From contig NZ_OLMV01000002.1 in assembly GCF_900292075.1 (NCBI RefSeq), positions 124,001-188,000 of the forward strand: 64,000 nucleotides of DNA, given 5' to 3'. The translations under genes and the position numbers were made by a program. Below are positions 24,792 through 33,185 of the stretch, in pieces. Numbering within the stretch: the first letter of the stretch is position 1; the number at the start of each line of letters is the position of its first letter. Origin of the DNA: Microbacterium timonense (GTDB lineage: Bacteria; Actinomycetota; Actinomycetes; Actinomycetales; Microbacteriaceae). A model generated the notes under the pieces. That model made no database searches, had not been told where the DNA came from, and saw only the letters and a program-made list of their open reading frames with translations.

Positions 24792-25430
24792 CTATTCCGG
24801 CCAGGCGTTCTCGCGGATGATCGTCACGAAGTCCTGCCGCTGGAAGGTCGGGTCGAAGTGAGCGAGGACGTCGTCGTTCATGGTGCCGAAGGTCGTCTGC
24901 GGTCGATGTGCCATGCCGTCGTTGAAGGCGCGCAGGATGCGGTTCTTGAAGTCCGGCCGAGGATGCGCGGCGACCACGTCGGCCCGCTGCTGAGGCGTGA
25001 TCTGCTCGAGTTCGAAGCCGAGGACGTCTGTCTCGACGCCGAGCGTGACCACCGCCACCTCGGGCGCCAGGTGCAGCGGCACCTCCGGCGTGGTGTGCAG
25101 CGCGATGGCGAGCCAGACGTTCCGCGCCTCTTCGTCGCTGCGACCGTGATCGCGCAGGAACCCGTAGGCCGCGTCGGCGCCGTCGATCTCGAAGCGCTGC
25201 TCGGACCCCCGGTAGCCCTGCGTGAGTCCGAGGTCGTGGAACATGCCGCCGACGTAGGCGAGCTCGGGGTCGACCTGAAGACCGCGTGCGGCGGACTTCA
25301 GCATCCCCCACAGGAACACCCTGCGGGAATGGTGGAACAGCGTGTCGTCGGCGGAACGGCGGACGAGCTCCGTCGCCTCGCGGACCAGTCGGGTGTCGGG
25401 GATGGCGATCCCTGCGATCGTCTCACTCAT
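24792..25430 (-). CDS. HD-domain phosphohydrolase-like protein
   Basis: The 212-residue protein has an HD-type metal-binding set: HHSRRVFLWG (about residue 41), GGMFHDLGLTQG with the His-Asp pair near residue 73, and AIALHTTPEVPLH with a later His. This is the layout of small stand-alone HD proteins, some of which act on nitriles, cyanamide or nucleotides; no specific substrate is evident. AGGAGA lies ahead of the ATG at 25430. It is a single gene with a long upstream gap containing repeats. Confidence 0.75.
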   Translation of the reverse strand: MSETIAGIAIPDTRLVREATELVRRSADDTLFHHSRRVFLWGMLKSAARGLQVDPELAYVGGMFHDLGLTQGYRGSEQRFEIDGADAAYGFLRDHGRSDEEARNVWLAIALHTTPEVPLHLAPEVAVVTLGVETDVLGFELEQITPQQRADVVAAHPRPDFKNRILRAFNDGMAHRPQTTFGTMNDDVLAHFDPTFQRQDFVTIIRENAWPE

Positions 25431-25607
25431 GGCGTCTCCTCCGTGGCGGGTCGGGCGTGGGGCCGGGACGACCCGGCACATTCCACGATCCGCCCCGTCC
25501 AAGGGTCACCGCCCCTCGGACCCGGACAGGAATGCCTCGAATCCGGACAGCTCCCTGGCGCGCCGCGCCCGCTCCCGTGACCCCCGACCCCACCGCCACG
25601 CCCTTGA

Positions 25608-25680
25608 CCGCGAGACTTCAACGGAGCGCCCAGACTGCACGCCAGAACCGAAGTCTCGGCGCCCCACTGAAGTCTCGCGG
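25608..25680. repeat. Palindromic element, GCGAGACTTCAGTGG family, copy 2
   Basis: CCGCGAGACTTCA (25608-25620) and TGAAGTCTCGCGG (25668-25680) are perfectly complementary. The right-hand 23 bases (GGCGCCCCACTGAAGTCTCG then CGG) differ from copy 1 (7077-7099) at only one position. Both copies are 73 bases long. The gap 25431-25835 (405 bases) holds this element and the tandem repeat just after it; nothing else in it looks like a gene. Confidence 0.82.
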
Positions 25681-25691
25681 CACAACCACGT

Positions 25692-25790
25692 GACGGACGA
25701 CGGATGCCGGGACCCGCGCGGCACAGCAGCGCGACGGACGACGGATGCCGGGACCCGCGCGGCACAGCGGCGCGACGGACGGATGCCGGG
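25692..25790. repeat. 41-base tandem repeat, about 2.4 units
   Basis: Units beginning GACGGACGACGGATGCCGGG start at 25692 and 25733. A third, shortened copy starts at 25774 and lacks one GAC. The spacing is exactly 41 bases. It lies downstream of the MmyB-type regulator gene. There is no sign of coding function. Confidence 0.8.
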
Positions 25791-25835
25791 CCGGGCTCGG
25801 GCGGGAGGCAGCCACCTCCGGCGCAACCGCCGGGG

Positions 25836-26675
25836 TCAGCCGGCGAACTGCTCGTGCCCGAGGACGTTCAGCAGGGCGAGCTTCTCGGCGGATTCGGAGC
25901 GCGGTGCGGCCGTGAGCACGAGGAGCGCCTGCGACTGGTCCTCGGTCAGGAGCACCTGGCAATCCAATTCGATGGGACCGACCTGCGGATGCAGGAGGAC
26001 CTTGTGGTCTTCGAACCGCGCGGCCACCTCGTGATGCGCCCACAGCTCGGCGAACTCCGGGCTCTCCTTCAGCAGTGCCCGGACGAGCTGGCCCGCGCGT
26101 GAGGTCGGCCCGTCGATGCCGTAGGCCAGTCGCAGGCTCGCCACGTGGGCCCTCCCCTGCCGTGGCTGATCGGCCTCGGGATAGATGCGGCGCTCGTCCG
26201 GGTCGGTGAACCAGCGGTAGATCGCCGAACGTGCGAGCCCCGTGAAACGCGATCGATCGCCGAGCAGCGCCGCGGCGAGCCGGTTCTGCAGCAGCGCCTC
26301 GTCCAGGCTCGAGATCACCATGGCCGGGGTGTCGTCCAGCCGGTCGAAGACCCGCTGCAGGGCAGGAGGCACGTAGCCGTCCACGGTGGCGCGACGGGGG
26401 GCGTTGTGCCCGGCGAGGCGGTAGAGATGGTCGCGTTCGTCGGCGGTCAGCCGGAGTGCACGGGCGATCGCCGCCAGCATCTGCTCGGACGGCTGGGGAC
26501 CGCGCCCCTGTTCCAGGCGCGTGTAGTAGTCGGCTGACATGCCGGTGAGGTCGGCGACCTCTTCCCGGCGGAGCCCCGCGACCCGACGTCGCGGCCCCGG
26601 CGCGAGGCCGACGTCCTCGGGACGCAGCGCTTCCCGGCGCTGGCGCAGGAAGTCGGAGAGCTGATGACGGTCCAC
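25836..26675 (-). CDS. MmyB-family helix-turn-helix regulator
   Basis: The 279-residue protein joins an N-terminal Xre-type HTH (about residues 7-75: LSDFLRQRREALRPEDVGL, then VAGLRREEVADLTGMSADYY and RLEQGRGPQPS) to a C-terminal MmyB-like ligand-binding domain. That domain contains VPPALQRVFDRLDDTPAMV, NRLAAALLGD, SAIYRWFTDPDERRIYPE, WAHHEVAARFEDHKVLLHPQVG and a LLTAAPRSES tail. This architecture is common in actinobacteria next to a target SDR gene, as here. The start is GTG 26675. It is divergent from the SDR gene at 26805 and likely represses it; the ligand is unknown. Confidence 0.87.
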   Translation of the reverse strand: MDRHQLSDFLRQRREALRPEDVGLAPGPRRRVAGLRREEVADLTGMSADYYTRLEQGRGPQPSEQMLAAIARALRLTADERDHLYRLAGHNAPRRATVDGYVPPALQRVFDRLDDTPAMVISSLDEALLQNRLAAALLGDRSRFTGLARSAIYRWFTDPDERRIYPEADQPRQGRAHVASLRLAYGIDGPTSRAGQLVRALLKESPEFAELWAHHEVAARFEDHKVLLHPQVGPIELDCQVLLTEDQSQALLVLTAAPRSESAEKLALLNVLGHEQFAG

Positions 26676-26804
26676 CCCACCATCATGCGATGGCGGGAGT
26701 GCTCGGAGGGAGGGATCGCCGGTCCTACGACAACGGGTCCTCTCGTGCGCGGGACGAAATCCGCCGCATCGTGGTTCCACACTTCGACACGAAAGGAGTC
26801 CCGC

Positions 26805-27551
26805 ATGAAGATGACCGGGAACACGATCTTCCTCCCGGGCGGTACGTCCGGGATCGGCTTGGCGATGGCCCTGCGCTTCCAGGAGGCCGGCAACACCGTG
26901 GTGATCGGCGGCCGTCGCCCCGAGGTCCTGGCGCAGTTGGCCGCCGAGCACGGCTTCGACACCGTCACCGTCGACATCACCGACGACGAGTCGGTACGGG
27001 GGGCCCGTGACGCCGTTCTGGCGGCGCACCCCGATCTCAACGTCCTCATCGCGATGGCGGGGATCATGGTCGCAGAAGACGTCCGCACGCCGGAGTTCTT
27101 CGACACCGCGCGGCGCACCGTCGAGACGAACATCCTCGGTCCGCTCCGCCTCATCGCGGCGTTCACCGAGCACCTGCAGGCCCAGCCGGCAGCGACCATC
27201 ATGACGGTGACGTCGGGCCTCGCGCACACCCCGCTGCGCATCACACCCACTTACAACGCATCCAAGTCGTTCATGCACATGTTCAGCGAAAGCATCCGCC
27301 TCCAGTTCGCCGGCACGTCGGTGCAGATCATCGAGCTCGTTCCGCCGGGGCTGCGCACGGAACTCATGCCCGGACAGTCGCAGGTCGAGGCGTTCCTGCC
27401 GCTGGACGAGTACATCGACGAGGCCATGAACCTGCTCGCCGCCAACCCGGACGCGACCGAGATCCTCGTGGAGCGGGTCAAGCCGCTGCGGTTCTCCGAG
27501 GTCAACGGCGCGTACGACCAGACGATCGCGATGGTGAACTCCCATCACTGA
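26805..27551 (+). CDS. Short-chain dehydrogenase/reductase (DltE-like)
   Basis: This 248-residue NAD(P)-dependent SDR shows the cofactor motif LPGGTSGIGLAMA (residues 9-21), the AMAGI strand in place of NNAG, and the catalytic Ser with YNASK (about residues 150-154). LVPPGLRTEL follows, typical of DltE-like SDRs. GAAAGGAG sits ahead of the ATG. It is divergent from an MmyB-type regulator, an arrangement seen repeatedly for this SDR/regulator pair in actinobacteria. Substrate unknown. Confidence 0.87.
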   Translation: MKMTGNTIFLPGGTSGIGLAMALRFQEAGNTVVIGGRRPEVLAQLAAEHGFDTVTVDITDDESVRGARDAVLAAHPDLNVLIAMAGIMVAEDVRTPEFFDTARRTVETNILGPLRLIAAFTEHLQAQPAATIMTVTSGLAHTPLRITPTYNASKSFMHMFSESIRLQFAGTSVQIIELVPPGLRTELMPGQSQVEAFLPLDEYIDEAMNLLAANPDATEILVERVKPLRFSEVNGAYDQTIAMVNSHH

Positions 27552-27654
27552 CGCGCTTGTCCGGCGAGAATCGGATGTCGGTGCCACGAGCCCGGTGAGC
27601 TTCTTGGCGGCGTCGCGCCGCCGTGAGAGTGTGTCCACGAACAGGAGGACTTCG

Positions 27655-27981
27655 ATGTCAGACGACGTGCCCGCGGCCATCCGCGATTTCCTCGACTCGA
27701 CGAATCGAGCCGACACCGATGCGTTCCTCGCCGTCTTCACCAACGACGCCGTGCTCGACGACTGGGGACGGACGTTCCACGGGCGGGACGGCATCCGCGA
27801 TTGGAACCGCACCGACAACATCGGGGTGCAGGCGCACATCGATCTCGTCTCGTGCCGGGCCCTCGAGCCCGCAGGCGTCTACGAGGCGAGGGTGTCGGTG
27901 TCCAGCGGCCGGTTCAACGGCACCGGCACCATGACGTTCACCGTCACAGGCGATCGCATCGCCTCGTTGCGGATCACCTGA
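27655..27981 (+). CDS. SnoaL-like/NTF2-fold small protein
   Basis: The 108-residue protein matches the polyketide-cyclase/ketosteroid-isomerase-like (SnoaL) fold: FLDSTNRADTDAFLAVFTND, AVLDDWGRTFHGRDGIRDW and a C-terminal strand TFTVTGDRIASLRIT. AGGAGGAC precedes the start. No catalytic residue set is strong enough to name a reaction. It is followed by a strong hairpin. Confidence 0.72.
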   Translation: MSDDVPAAIRDFLDSTNRADTDAFLAVFTNDAVLDDWGRTFHGRDGIRDWNRTDNIGVQAHIDLVSCRALEPAGVYEARVSVSSGRFNGTGTMTFTVTGDRIASLRIT

Positions 27982-28002
27982 CGTCGACGATCGCTGACGC
28001 AG

Positions 28003-28036
28003 AGAGGATGCCGCGACCGCGCGTCGTGGCATCCTC
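28003..28036. terminator. Bidirectional terminator between SnoaL-like and VOC genes
   Basis: AGAGGATGCC (28003-28012) pairs with GGCATCCTCT (28027-28036), and CGAC/GTCG extends the stem inside. It lies between convergent genes ending at 27981 and 28047. Confidence 0.75.
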
Positions 28037-28046
28037 TGCATCTGTT

Positions 28047-28532
28047 CTAGCCGCCCTGGCCGGACTGCTCGCGCGACCACCGGTTCATATCCGCCGTGAA
28101 CGCCGCGTCGCGAAGCGGCTGCGGTCGCCGCGCCGTCAGCACGATGCTCAGGCCCTGGGGGCTCGTGAGCGCGAGGTCGCGAGTGTTCCAGGGGGTGTCT
28201 AAGGGCCCTTGAACCGCACCGTCGAACGCACGGGCGCGCTCAGCGAGGCCGTCGAGCTCTTCGAAGGCCGCTGCCAGCGAGAGCTGGATGCCGCGCCCGA
28301 CCTCGGCGGTCGCATCGCCGCGTCGCAGCAGGATGTCCTGGTACCGCCACCGTCGCAGGTGGATGAGCACCGGGTCGTCGCCCGGCGGCATGGCGAACAG
28401 CTCGATGAAGTCCAGCGCCCCCGTGAACCACGCCGCGGCGGCGCGCACATCGGCGACTTCGAGCGAGACGAAGGCCGGCATGCCGTAGATGTCGCGGGTG
28501 ATCCCCGTCTGCAGTTCAGCTGAATCGGTCAT
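28047..28532 (-). CDS. VOC/glyoxalase-family protein
   Basis: The 161-residue protein has the paired beta-alpha-beta-beta-beta modules of VOC proteins: MPAFVSLEVADVRAAAAWFTGALDF at the start and DTPWNTRDLALTSPQGLSIVL in the second half. A Glu/His metal set is only partly evident, so binding to a small molecule rather than lyase chemistry is possible. Single gene between two terminated units. Confidence 0.75.
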   Translation of the reverse strand: MTDSAELQTGITRDIYGMPAFVSLEVADVRAAAAWFTGALDFIELFAMPPGDDPVLIHLRRWRYQDILLRRGDATAEVGRGIQLSLAAAFEELDGLAERARAFDGAVQGPLDTPWNTRDLALTSPQGLSIVLTARRPQPLRDAAFTADMNRWSREQSGQGG

Positions 28533-28678
28533 GCACCCCAGCGTGGGCGTTGACGCTGCGTGAAGGTCAAGATCGCGCGGTTCTCACTGGCCGCGGCGCC
28601 CAGGCGGCTCCAGACGTGCGCGGCGTTCGTGAGCGTGGATCTCTATCGCCACGACGATGCCGCTGAATGAGGCACGTG

Positions 28679-29491
28679 TCAGATGAAGTCTTGCAGCGCG
28701 GAGAACGTCCACTGCATCAGCTCGTCTCCCAGGCCGTCGTCGCGCGCTTCCGCTGAGGGCGCCATCAACCGCCCTTCGTCGAAGTACTCCCCGCCCCTTG
28801 CCGGTGCGCTGAGCGCTGTCAGGACGCTCCGGGCGCCGATCTCCACGGAGCCACCGATGGAGCCGAACATCGCGCCGAGCAGCTCGGTGTCGATCACACC
28901 GGGCTGAATGCTCACCGCTGTAGCTCCTGAACCGTCTCGACGAGCCATCCAACGCGTGTACATCACGATCGCGAGTTTCGAGCGGGCGTAGGCCCGGACA
29001 GCCGAGTACCCGTCGACCAGCTCGATGTCGGCGAGGTCCAGCCGTGCCATCGCGTGGGTCGCAGATGCGACATTGACGACCCGTGCTCCACGACGGAGCC
29101 CGGAGCGCAGACGTTCGGTCAGCAACACCATCGCGAGGTAGTTCACCTGCAGCGTCCGCTCGTGGCCGTCCGGCGTGGTTCGTCGTGACGGTGCACCCGG
29201 TACGCCGGCGTTGTTCACGAGGTCGTCCACCAGGCGCAGCTGCATGATCGCATCGGCCGCGCGAGCGACGGCGGACAGGCTCGTGAAGTCGCACTCGACA
29301 TACGTGACTTCAGCATCCCCCGAGTCCCGGATGGCGCCCAGCGCGGCATCCACTCTTGATCGGGGTTCCGGACCCTGCAGGATGAGGTGCTCAGCGGTGT
29401 CGGCCAGGTGGCGGGCGGTCGCGAGGCCGATGCCGCTGGTTGCTCCCGTCAGAACGACCGTGCCCCAGCGCCGGGTCTGCGCGTCGACCAT
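28679..29491 (-). CDS. Short-chain dehydrogenase/reductase
   Basis: The 270-residue SDR has TGATSGIGLATARHL (cofactor site, residues 14-28), LVNNAGVPGAPS, the catalytic Ser-Tyr-Lys in VNVASATH and AYARSKLAIVMYTRWM, and IQPGVIDTEL. This is the classical-type layout seen in retinol-dehydrogenase-like bacterial SDRs. It is the last gene of a run 31727 to 28679 on the minus strand (LLM oxidoreductase, FAD oxidase, SDR). The gap to the FAD gene is only 26 bases, suggesting one operon. Confidence 0.85.
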   Translation of the reverse strand: MVDAQTRRWGTVVLTGATSGIGLATARHLADTAEHLILQGPEPRSRVDAALGAIRDSGDAEVTYVECDFTSLSAVARAADAIMQLRLVDDLVNNAGVPGAPSRRTTPDGHERTLQVNYLAMVLLTERLRSGLRRGARVVNVASATHAMARLDLADIELVDGYSAVRAYARSKLAIVMYTRWMARRDGSGATAVSIQPGVIDTELLGAMFGSIGGSVEIGARSVLTALSAPARGGEYFDEGRLMAPSAEARDDGLGDELMQWTFSALQDFI

Positions 29492-29517
29492 GATCCAACC
29501 CCCTCTTGTCCCGCATG

Positions 29518-30816
29518 CTAGCGCGCTCCTCGGAGGGCGACGCGTTGCAGCACTCCGCCGGGATCGTAGCGGTGTGCCAACTCGTGGACGCGTTCGCCGG
29601 TCGCGCCAGGGAATGCGCGGGCGAAGGTCGCCTCGGACGGGTGACTCTCGAAGTTGCGGTACGCGCCGACCGCGTGGGGCCACAGCGGCCGTGTGACCGC
29701 CGCGAGTTCGCGGGCGCCGCGGGGCGGGAAGAGGGTCGCCGTCACGAGCACCTCCGCGTCGCGGTGCGGGAAGGCCGTGGCGTCCGGCGCGATGTCGGCG
29801 GCGGCGCCGCCGATGCCCCGGACCTGCACGAACGGGCCCGACGGGTGACGCACGAGCTCGATGAGTGCTTGCGCAGAGTCAGCGGTGAACGCTGCCAGCA
29901 GGGCGTTCGTGGTGGCGGACGGCTGCTGCCCGAGGTTGGCGTGCAGGTGCCCAGCCGGTACGAGATCCGTGTACCGAGCGGCCTGCATGCCTCCGGCGTG
30001 CACCCTGGGCCGGGCGAGGAGCGGGACCAGCGCAGCCTGGGCACGACGTGCATCGGTGCCGGCGAAGACGGCAGTCAGGACGAGCACCAGCCCGCCGCCG
30101 GATGTCGCCAGCACGCCGCTCATGGTGAGTTCGCGCGGCGCAGCCTGCAGGAACCGTGACCACTCCACGAGCGCGCGGCCTTCGCGGTCGACCTCGATCA
30201 CGACCTGGCCGACCTGGATGCCCGGGAGCTCCATCGCTTCGATGTCGAGGTCGGTGACCACTCCGACGTAGGAGCCGGCGCCCCGGACCGCCCACAGCAG
30301 GTCGGGGTTCGCCTCGTCGGCGCGGACCAGCTCGCCTGACGGCAGTACGACGGTGGCTGCGCGCACGTGGTCGATCGTCAGACCGTACTGTCGTACCAGC
30401 CAGCCGATGCCTCCCGCGGTGGCGAGTCCTCCGACCCCGACACCGCCATGATCGCCGGAACTGACGGCAAGCCCGTGAGGTGCGAGTGCCGAAGCCACCT
30501 GCGCCCAGCGCGCGCCGGCATCGACCCGGACAAGCCCGGACGGACGATCGAGGACGGTGACGGTGTCCATTCGACTGAGGTCGACGACGATGCCGCCGTC
30601 GTTCGACGATGTGCCCGCCAGTCCGTGCCCACCGCTGCGGATGGAGACCGGAAGCTCTGTGCCGGCCGCGTACGCCATCGCGTGCTGCACCTCGGTCGGG
30701 GAGCCCGGCAACAGGATCTGCGCGGGGGAATGATGTGTCGTGTAGGTGGACCGCAGGAGCCGGTAACCGTCGTCGGCCGGGGTGACTGTCTTGAGCGAGT
30801 CGGGCAGCGTCTTCAT
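29518..30816 (-). CDS. FAD-linked oxidoreductase, berberine-bridge-enzyme type
   Basis: The 432-residue protein has a PP-type FAD-binding domain. RSGGHGLAGTSSNDGGIVVDLSRMD is the family FAD-site region, and its His is the usual site of covalent 8-alpha attachment. GDHGGVGVGGLATAGGIG lies further on. The C-terminal BBE segment reads YRNFES then RVHELAHRYDPGGVLQ. The family oxidises sugars, alkaloids and polyketides, releasing peroxide. It overlaps the LLM gene by 4 bases (ATGA). The second covalent-attachment Cys is not evident, so the flavin is probably mono-linked. No signal peptide is seen. Confidence 0.86.
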   Translation of the reverse strand: MKTLPDSLKTVTPADDGYRLLRSTYTTHHSPAQILLPGSPTEVQHAMAYAAGTELPVSIRSGGHGLAGTSSNDGGIVVDLSRMDTVTVLDRPSGLVRVDAGARWAQVASALAPHGLAVSSGDHGGVGVGGLATAGGIGWLVRQYGLTIDHVRAATVVLPSGELVRADEANPDLLWAVRGAGSYVGVVTDLDIEAMELPGIQVGQVVIEVDREGRALVEWSRFLQAAPRELTMSGVLATSGGGLVLVLTAVFAGTDARRAQAALVPLLARPRVHAGGMQAARYTDLVPAGHLHANLGQQPSATTNALLAAFTADSAQALIELVRHPSGPFVQVRGIGGAAADIAPDATAFPHRDAEVLVTATLFPPRGARELAAVTRPLWPHAVGAYRNFESHPSEATFARAFPGATGERVHELAHRYDPGGVLQRVALRGAR

Positions 30817-31727
30817 CGCGTGCTCCTCGCCCGAGTGACGCTCGCTCGTACCGCGGGCACCACTTGGGTCGCGAAGACCTCGGTCTGTTGCTGGGCATCG
30901 CCCGTCGGCCAGAACACGAACGTGTCGAAGCCGAGGGCGACGACCGCGTCGGTCACGAAAGCGGTCCACGCTGTGACATCGCCGACCAGACCCTGCCGCG
31001 CATCGTGGCGCGTCGACGTACCGGCACCCGTAATGGTGCCGATGACGTTGTAGATGCGTCGGATCTCGGCCGGATCCCGCCCTGCGGAACGTGCGGCCTC
31101 GTCGATGGTTCGCTGCTTCTCGGGCACCTCTGCGGGCGGCACGTAGATGTTCAGCGGCGAGATCCACCCGTCTGCCTTGCGTCCGACCAGCCGCAGCATG
31201 CGCGGCTTCTGGGCGCCCAGCCATACCTGCGGCGGGTCCGCGGCGACAGGGCCCGCGGCATACGAGACACGATGCTCGTCGTTGCCAGCATCGATGTGAC
31301 CTCCGCGCAGCGCCGCGCGCAGGATGCCCACAGCGGCGTCACTGTACGCGACCATCGCCGCGGGTTCGCGCCGCGGCATCCCCATTCCGGCGATCGCGTC
31401 TGGGAACGGGCCCCCTCCGACGCCTAGTTGCACGCGCCCGCCGTTCATGATCGAGAGAGTGGATGCCGCCTTGGCGAGCATCGCGGGCGGTCGCAGCTGC
31501 AGGTCGGCGACGTCGGGCATGACCGTGATCCGCCCTGTCGCCGCGGACAGATAGGTGAGCAACGTCCAGGTGTCGAGGTGAGACGGCTGGTAGGCGTGGT
31601 CCTGCACGGCCAGCAGGTCCAGGCCGAGGTCGTCGGCGCGTCGGGCGACCGCGAAGGCCTGATCGATGCCGTGCACCGTCGGGTCGATGCTCACGCCGAA
31701 GACCGGTTCGTGACCGTAGTCGGTCAT
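30813..31727 (-). CDS. LLM-class flavin-dependent oxidoreductase
   Basis: The 304-residue protein has the luciferase-like TIM-barrel pattern: RRADDLGLDLLAVQDHAYQP, TGRITVMPDVADLQLRPPAMLAK, then NGGRVQLGVGGGPFPDAI and WLGAQKPRMLRLVGRKADGWISP. These are typical of F420/FMN-dependent LLM reductases and monooxygenases. An SD (CGGAGGAAA) precedes the start. It leads the operon that also encodes the FAD oxidase and SDR, and is divergent from the TetR regulator, its probable repressor. Confidence 0.86.
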   Translation of the reverse strand: MTDYGHEPVFGVSIDPTVHGIDQAFAVARRADDLGLDLLAVQDHAYQPSHLDTWTLLTYLSAATGRITVMPDVADLQLRPPAMLAKAASTLSIMNGGRVQLGVGGGPFPDAIAGMGMPRREPAAMVAYSDAAVGILRAALRGGHIDAGNDEHRVSYAAGPVAADPPQVWLGAQKPRMLRLVGRKADGWISPLNIYVPPAEVPEKQRTIDEAARSAGRDPAEIRRIYNVIGTITGAGTSTRHDARQGLVGDVTAWTAFVTDAVVALGFDTFVFWPTGDAQQQTEVFATQVVPAVRASVTRARSTR

Positions 31728-31776
31728 GCGTTTCCTCCGTATTTTGAGATAGCGTCAACTTGTCGACCACCTATAA

Positions 31777-31793
31777 CTTGAAGGACCGTCAAG
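31777..31793. promoter_or_regulatory. Possible TetR operator
   Basis: CTTGA-AGGACCG-TCAAG is an inverted repeat in the 89-base region between the divergent LLM and TetR starts. Assignment to the TetR protein is by position only. Confidence 0.4.
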
Positions 31794-31816
31794 ATATTCC
31801 GCCCGGAGGACTGAAT

Positions 31817-32359
31817 ATGCGAGCCGACGCTCTGCGCAACATCGAACGCATCCGCACTGCCGCTGCTGCCGCGTTCGCTGAGCACGGCCTGGGCGCTCCC
31901 CTCGACGACATCGCCCGGCGCGCCGGGGTGAGCGCGGGAACGATCTACCACCGGTTCGGAAGCCGCGAGGGACTCATCGACGCCGTGGTGGCCGATATCG
32001 CCGCCGAGAAACTCAACGGCGCGATCGCCGCCATCGCTGGTGACACGCCCTGGCAGCGGTTCACGTCCTACGTGATGGCGCTGGGTGAGGCGCAGGCCGC
32101 CGACCCTACGTTCAACGAGGTGGTGGCGCGTCGGATCCCCAATGCCCCAGCGCTGAGGGCAGTCAACGACCGCGCAGTGTCGCACGGCGAGTGGCTGATG
32201 CGGGCTGCTCAGGCCGACGGGACTCTCCGCGAGGACGCCGAAGCGGGGGATCTGGACCGACTCATCTGGCTCAACGCCCAGGCGGTCGCCCTCGGCGGCG
32301 ACTGGTGGCGGCGCGCCCTCGGGTTCTTCCTCGACGGTCTGCGACGCAGGCCAGAATGA
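31817..32359 (+). CDS. TetR-family transcriptional regulator
   Basis: The 180-residue protein has the TetR DNA-binding domain at residues 1-55: NIERIRTAAAAAFAEHGLG, then LDDIARRAGVSAGTIYHRFGSREGLIDAV. A helical ligand-binding domain follows. ATG 31817 has GGAGGA upstream; a longer start at 31760 lacks one. It is divergent from the LLM/FAD/SDR operon and followed 37 bases later by a SnoaL-like gene. Confidence 0.9.
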   Translation: MRADALRNIERIRTAAAAAFAEHGLGAPLDDIARRAGVSAGTIYHRFGSREGLIDAVVADIAAEKLNGAIAAIAGDTPWQRFTSYVMALGEAQAADPTFNEVVARRIPNAPALRAVNDRAVSHGEWLMRAAQADGTLREDAEAGDLDRLIWLNAQAVALGGDWWRRALGFFLDGLRRRPE

Positions 32360-32396
32360 TGCCGGGCACCATCACCCACGCTCAGAAGGAGACAGC

Positions 32397-32813
32397 ATGA
32401 GCAACCGTGACATCGTGACGACCGCGTTCGACGACTGGGCAGCCGGACGCGGACACGTGAGCCGCATCTTCGCTCCCGACATGACCTGGGAGATCGTCGG
32501 CCGATCGGCGGCAGCCGGCCGCTACGCGAGCGCGCGACAGTTCGTCGACGAGGTGCTCACGCCGTTCGGTCGCCGCTTCGGCACGGACGACCCGTTCCGT
32601 CCGGTCGCGATTCGCGGGGTGTACGTCGACGACGACACCGACACCGTCATCGTGCTGTGGGAGGGTCGTGGCACGACCGTCGACGGCACGGTCTACGAGA
32701 ACACCTACGCGTGGGTGATGCGCCTCGCCGACGGACTCGTCGTCGACGCGATCGCGTTCTTCGACAGCATCGCCTTCGACGAGCTCTGGAACACCGTCAC
32801 GCCACGCGACTAA
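32397..32813 (+). CDS. SnoaL/ketosteroid-isomerase-like protein
   Basis: The 138-residue NTF2-fold protein begins MSNRDIVTTAFDDWAAGRGH and has the family strand pattern DMTWEIVGRSAAAGRY, then YENTYAWVMRLADGLVVDAIAFFDS at the C-terminal sheet. AGAAGGAGA precedes the ATG. It is probably co-transcribed with the TetR gene; function unknown, perhaps binding a small hydrophobic molecule handled by the flavin enzymes of this locus. Confidence 0.75.
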   Translation: MSNRDIVTTAFDDWAAGRGHVSRIFAPDMTWEIVGRSAAAGRYASARQFVDEVLTPFGRRFGTDDPFRPVAIRGVYVDDDTDTVIVLWEGRGTTVDGTVYENTYAWVMRLADGLVVDAIAFFDSIAFDELWNTVTPRD

Positions 32814-32907
32814 GGCTGTGACCCGCCGCGCTGATGCCCGTTCCACACGCTCGACGCGATCCGGCCCGCGACCGTTGTGCGGGACGACGTACCCGCGAAC
32901 GGAGAAA

Positions 32908-32936
32908 GCCCCGGAGAATCGGCGAGATTCCGGGGC
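32908..32936 (-). terminator. Terminator of the tRNA-Thr/tRNA-Met unit
   Basis: GCCCCGGAGAATC (32908-32920) and GATTCCGGGGC (32926-32936) form a stem with a two-base bulge. On the minus strand it starts 6 bases after the tRNA-Met and is followed by TTTCTCC. Confidence 0.72.
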
Positions 32937-32942
32937 CATCCG

Positions 32943-33016
32943 TAGCAGGAGCGGGGCTCGAACCCGCGACCTCACGATTATGAGTCGTGCGCTCTCACCA
33001 ACTGAGCTACCCTGCC
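32943..33016 (-). tRNA. tRNA-Met (CAT), elongator type
   Basis: The 74-base RNA reads GGCAGGGTAGCTCAGTTGG at the 5' end. It has anticodon loop CTCATAA with anticodon CAT and T-arm GCGGGTTCGAGCCCCGC. The acceptor ends TCCTGCT plus A73; CCA is not encoded. The first base pair is G1-U72, unlike the mispaired C1-A72 of most initiator tRNAs, so it is read as elongator Met. Confidence 0.93.
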
Positions 33017-33051
33017 GCGTCGCATCCGCGGTCACAGAGACGGATGCTGCG

Positions 33052-33123
33052 AGCCCCGAGTCAGGATTGAACTGACGACCCCTTCCTTACCATGGAAGTG
33101 CTCTGCCACTGAGCTATCGGGGC
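33052..33123 (-). tRNA. tRNA-Thr (GGT)
   Basis: The 72-base RNA has acceptor GCCCCGA/TCGGGGC, a D-arm AGCTCAGTGGCAGAGC, anticodon stem CTTCC/GGAAG around loop ATGGTAA (anticodon GGT) and the T-loop TTCAATC. It is 35 bases upstream of tRNA-Met on the same strand, likely one transcript. Confidence 0.94.
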
Positions 33124-33185
33124 GTGCTGCCTGCGCGCAGGCAACTAGACGAGGATATCAGGTCCTCGCGGTCCTTCCGAACCGG

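Noticed and set aside
25560..25830. CRISPR-like array
   Set aside because: The 41-base units are adjacent with no spacers and only about 2.4 copies. No cas genes are seen anywhere in the window.
32943..33016. Initiator tRNA-fMet
   Set aside because: The CAT anticodon fits, but the first pair is G-U instead of a C-A mismatch, so elongator Met is preferred. The GGG/CCC anticodon-stem signature of initiators is also absent.
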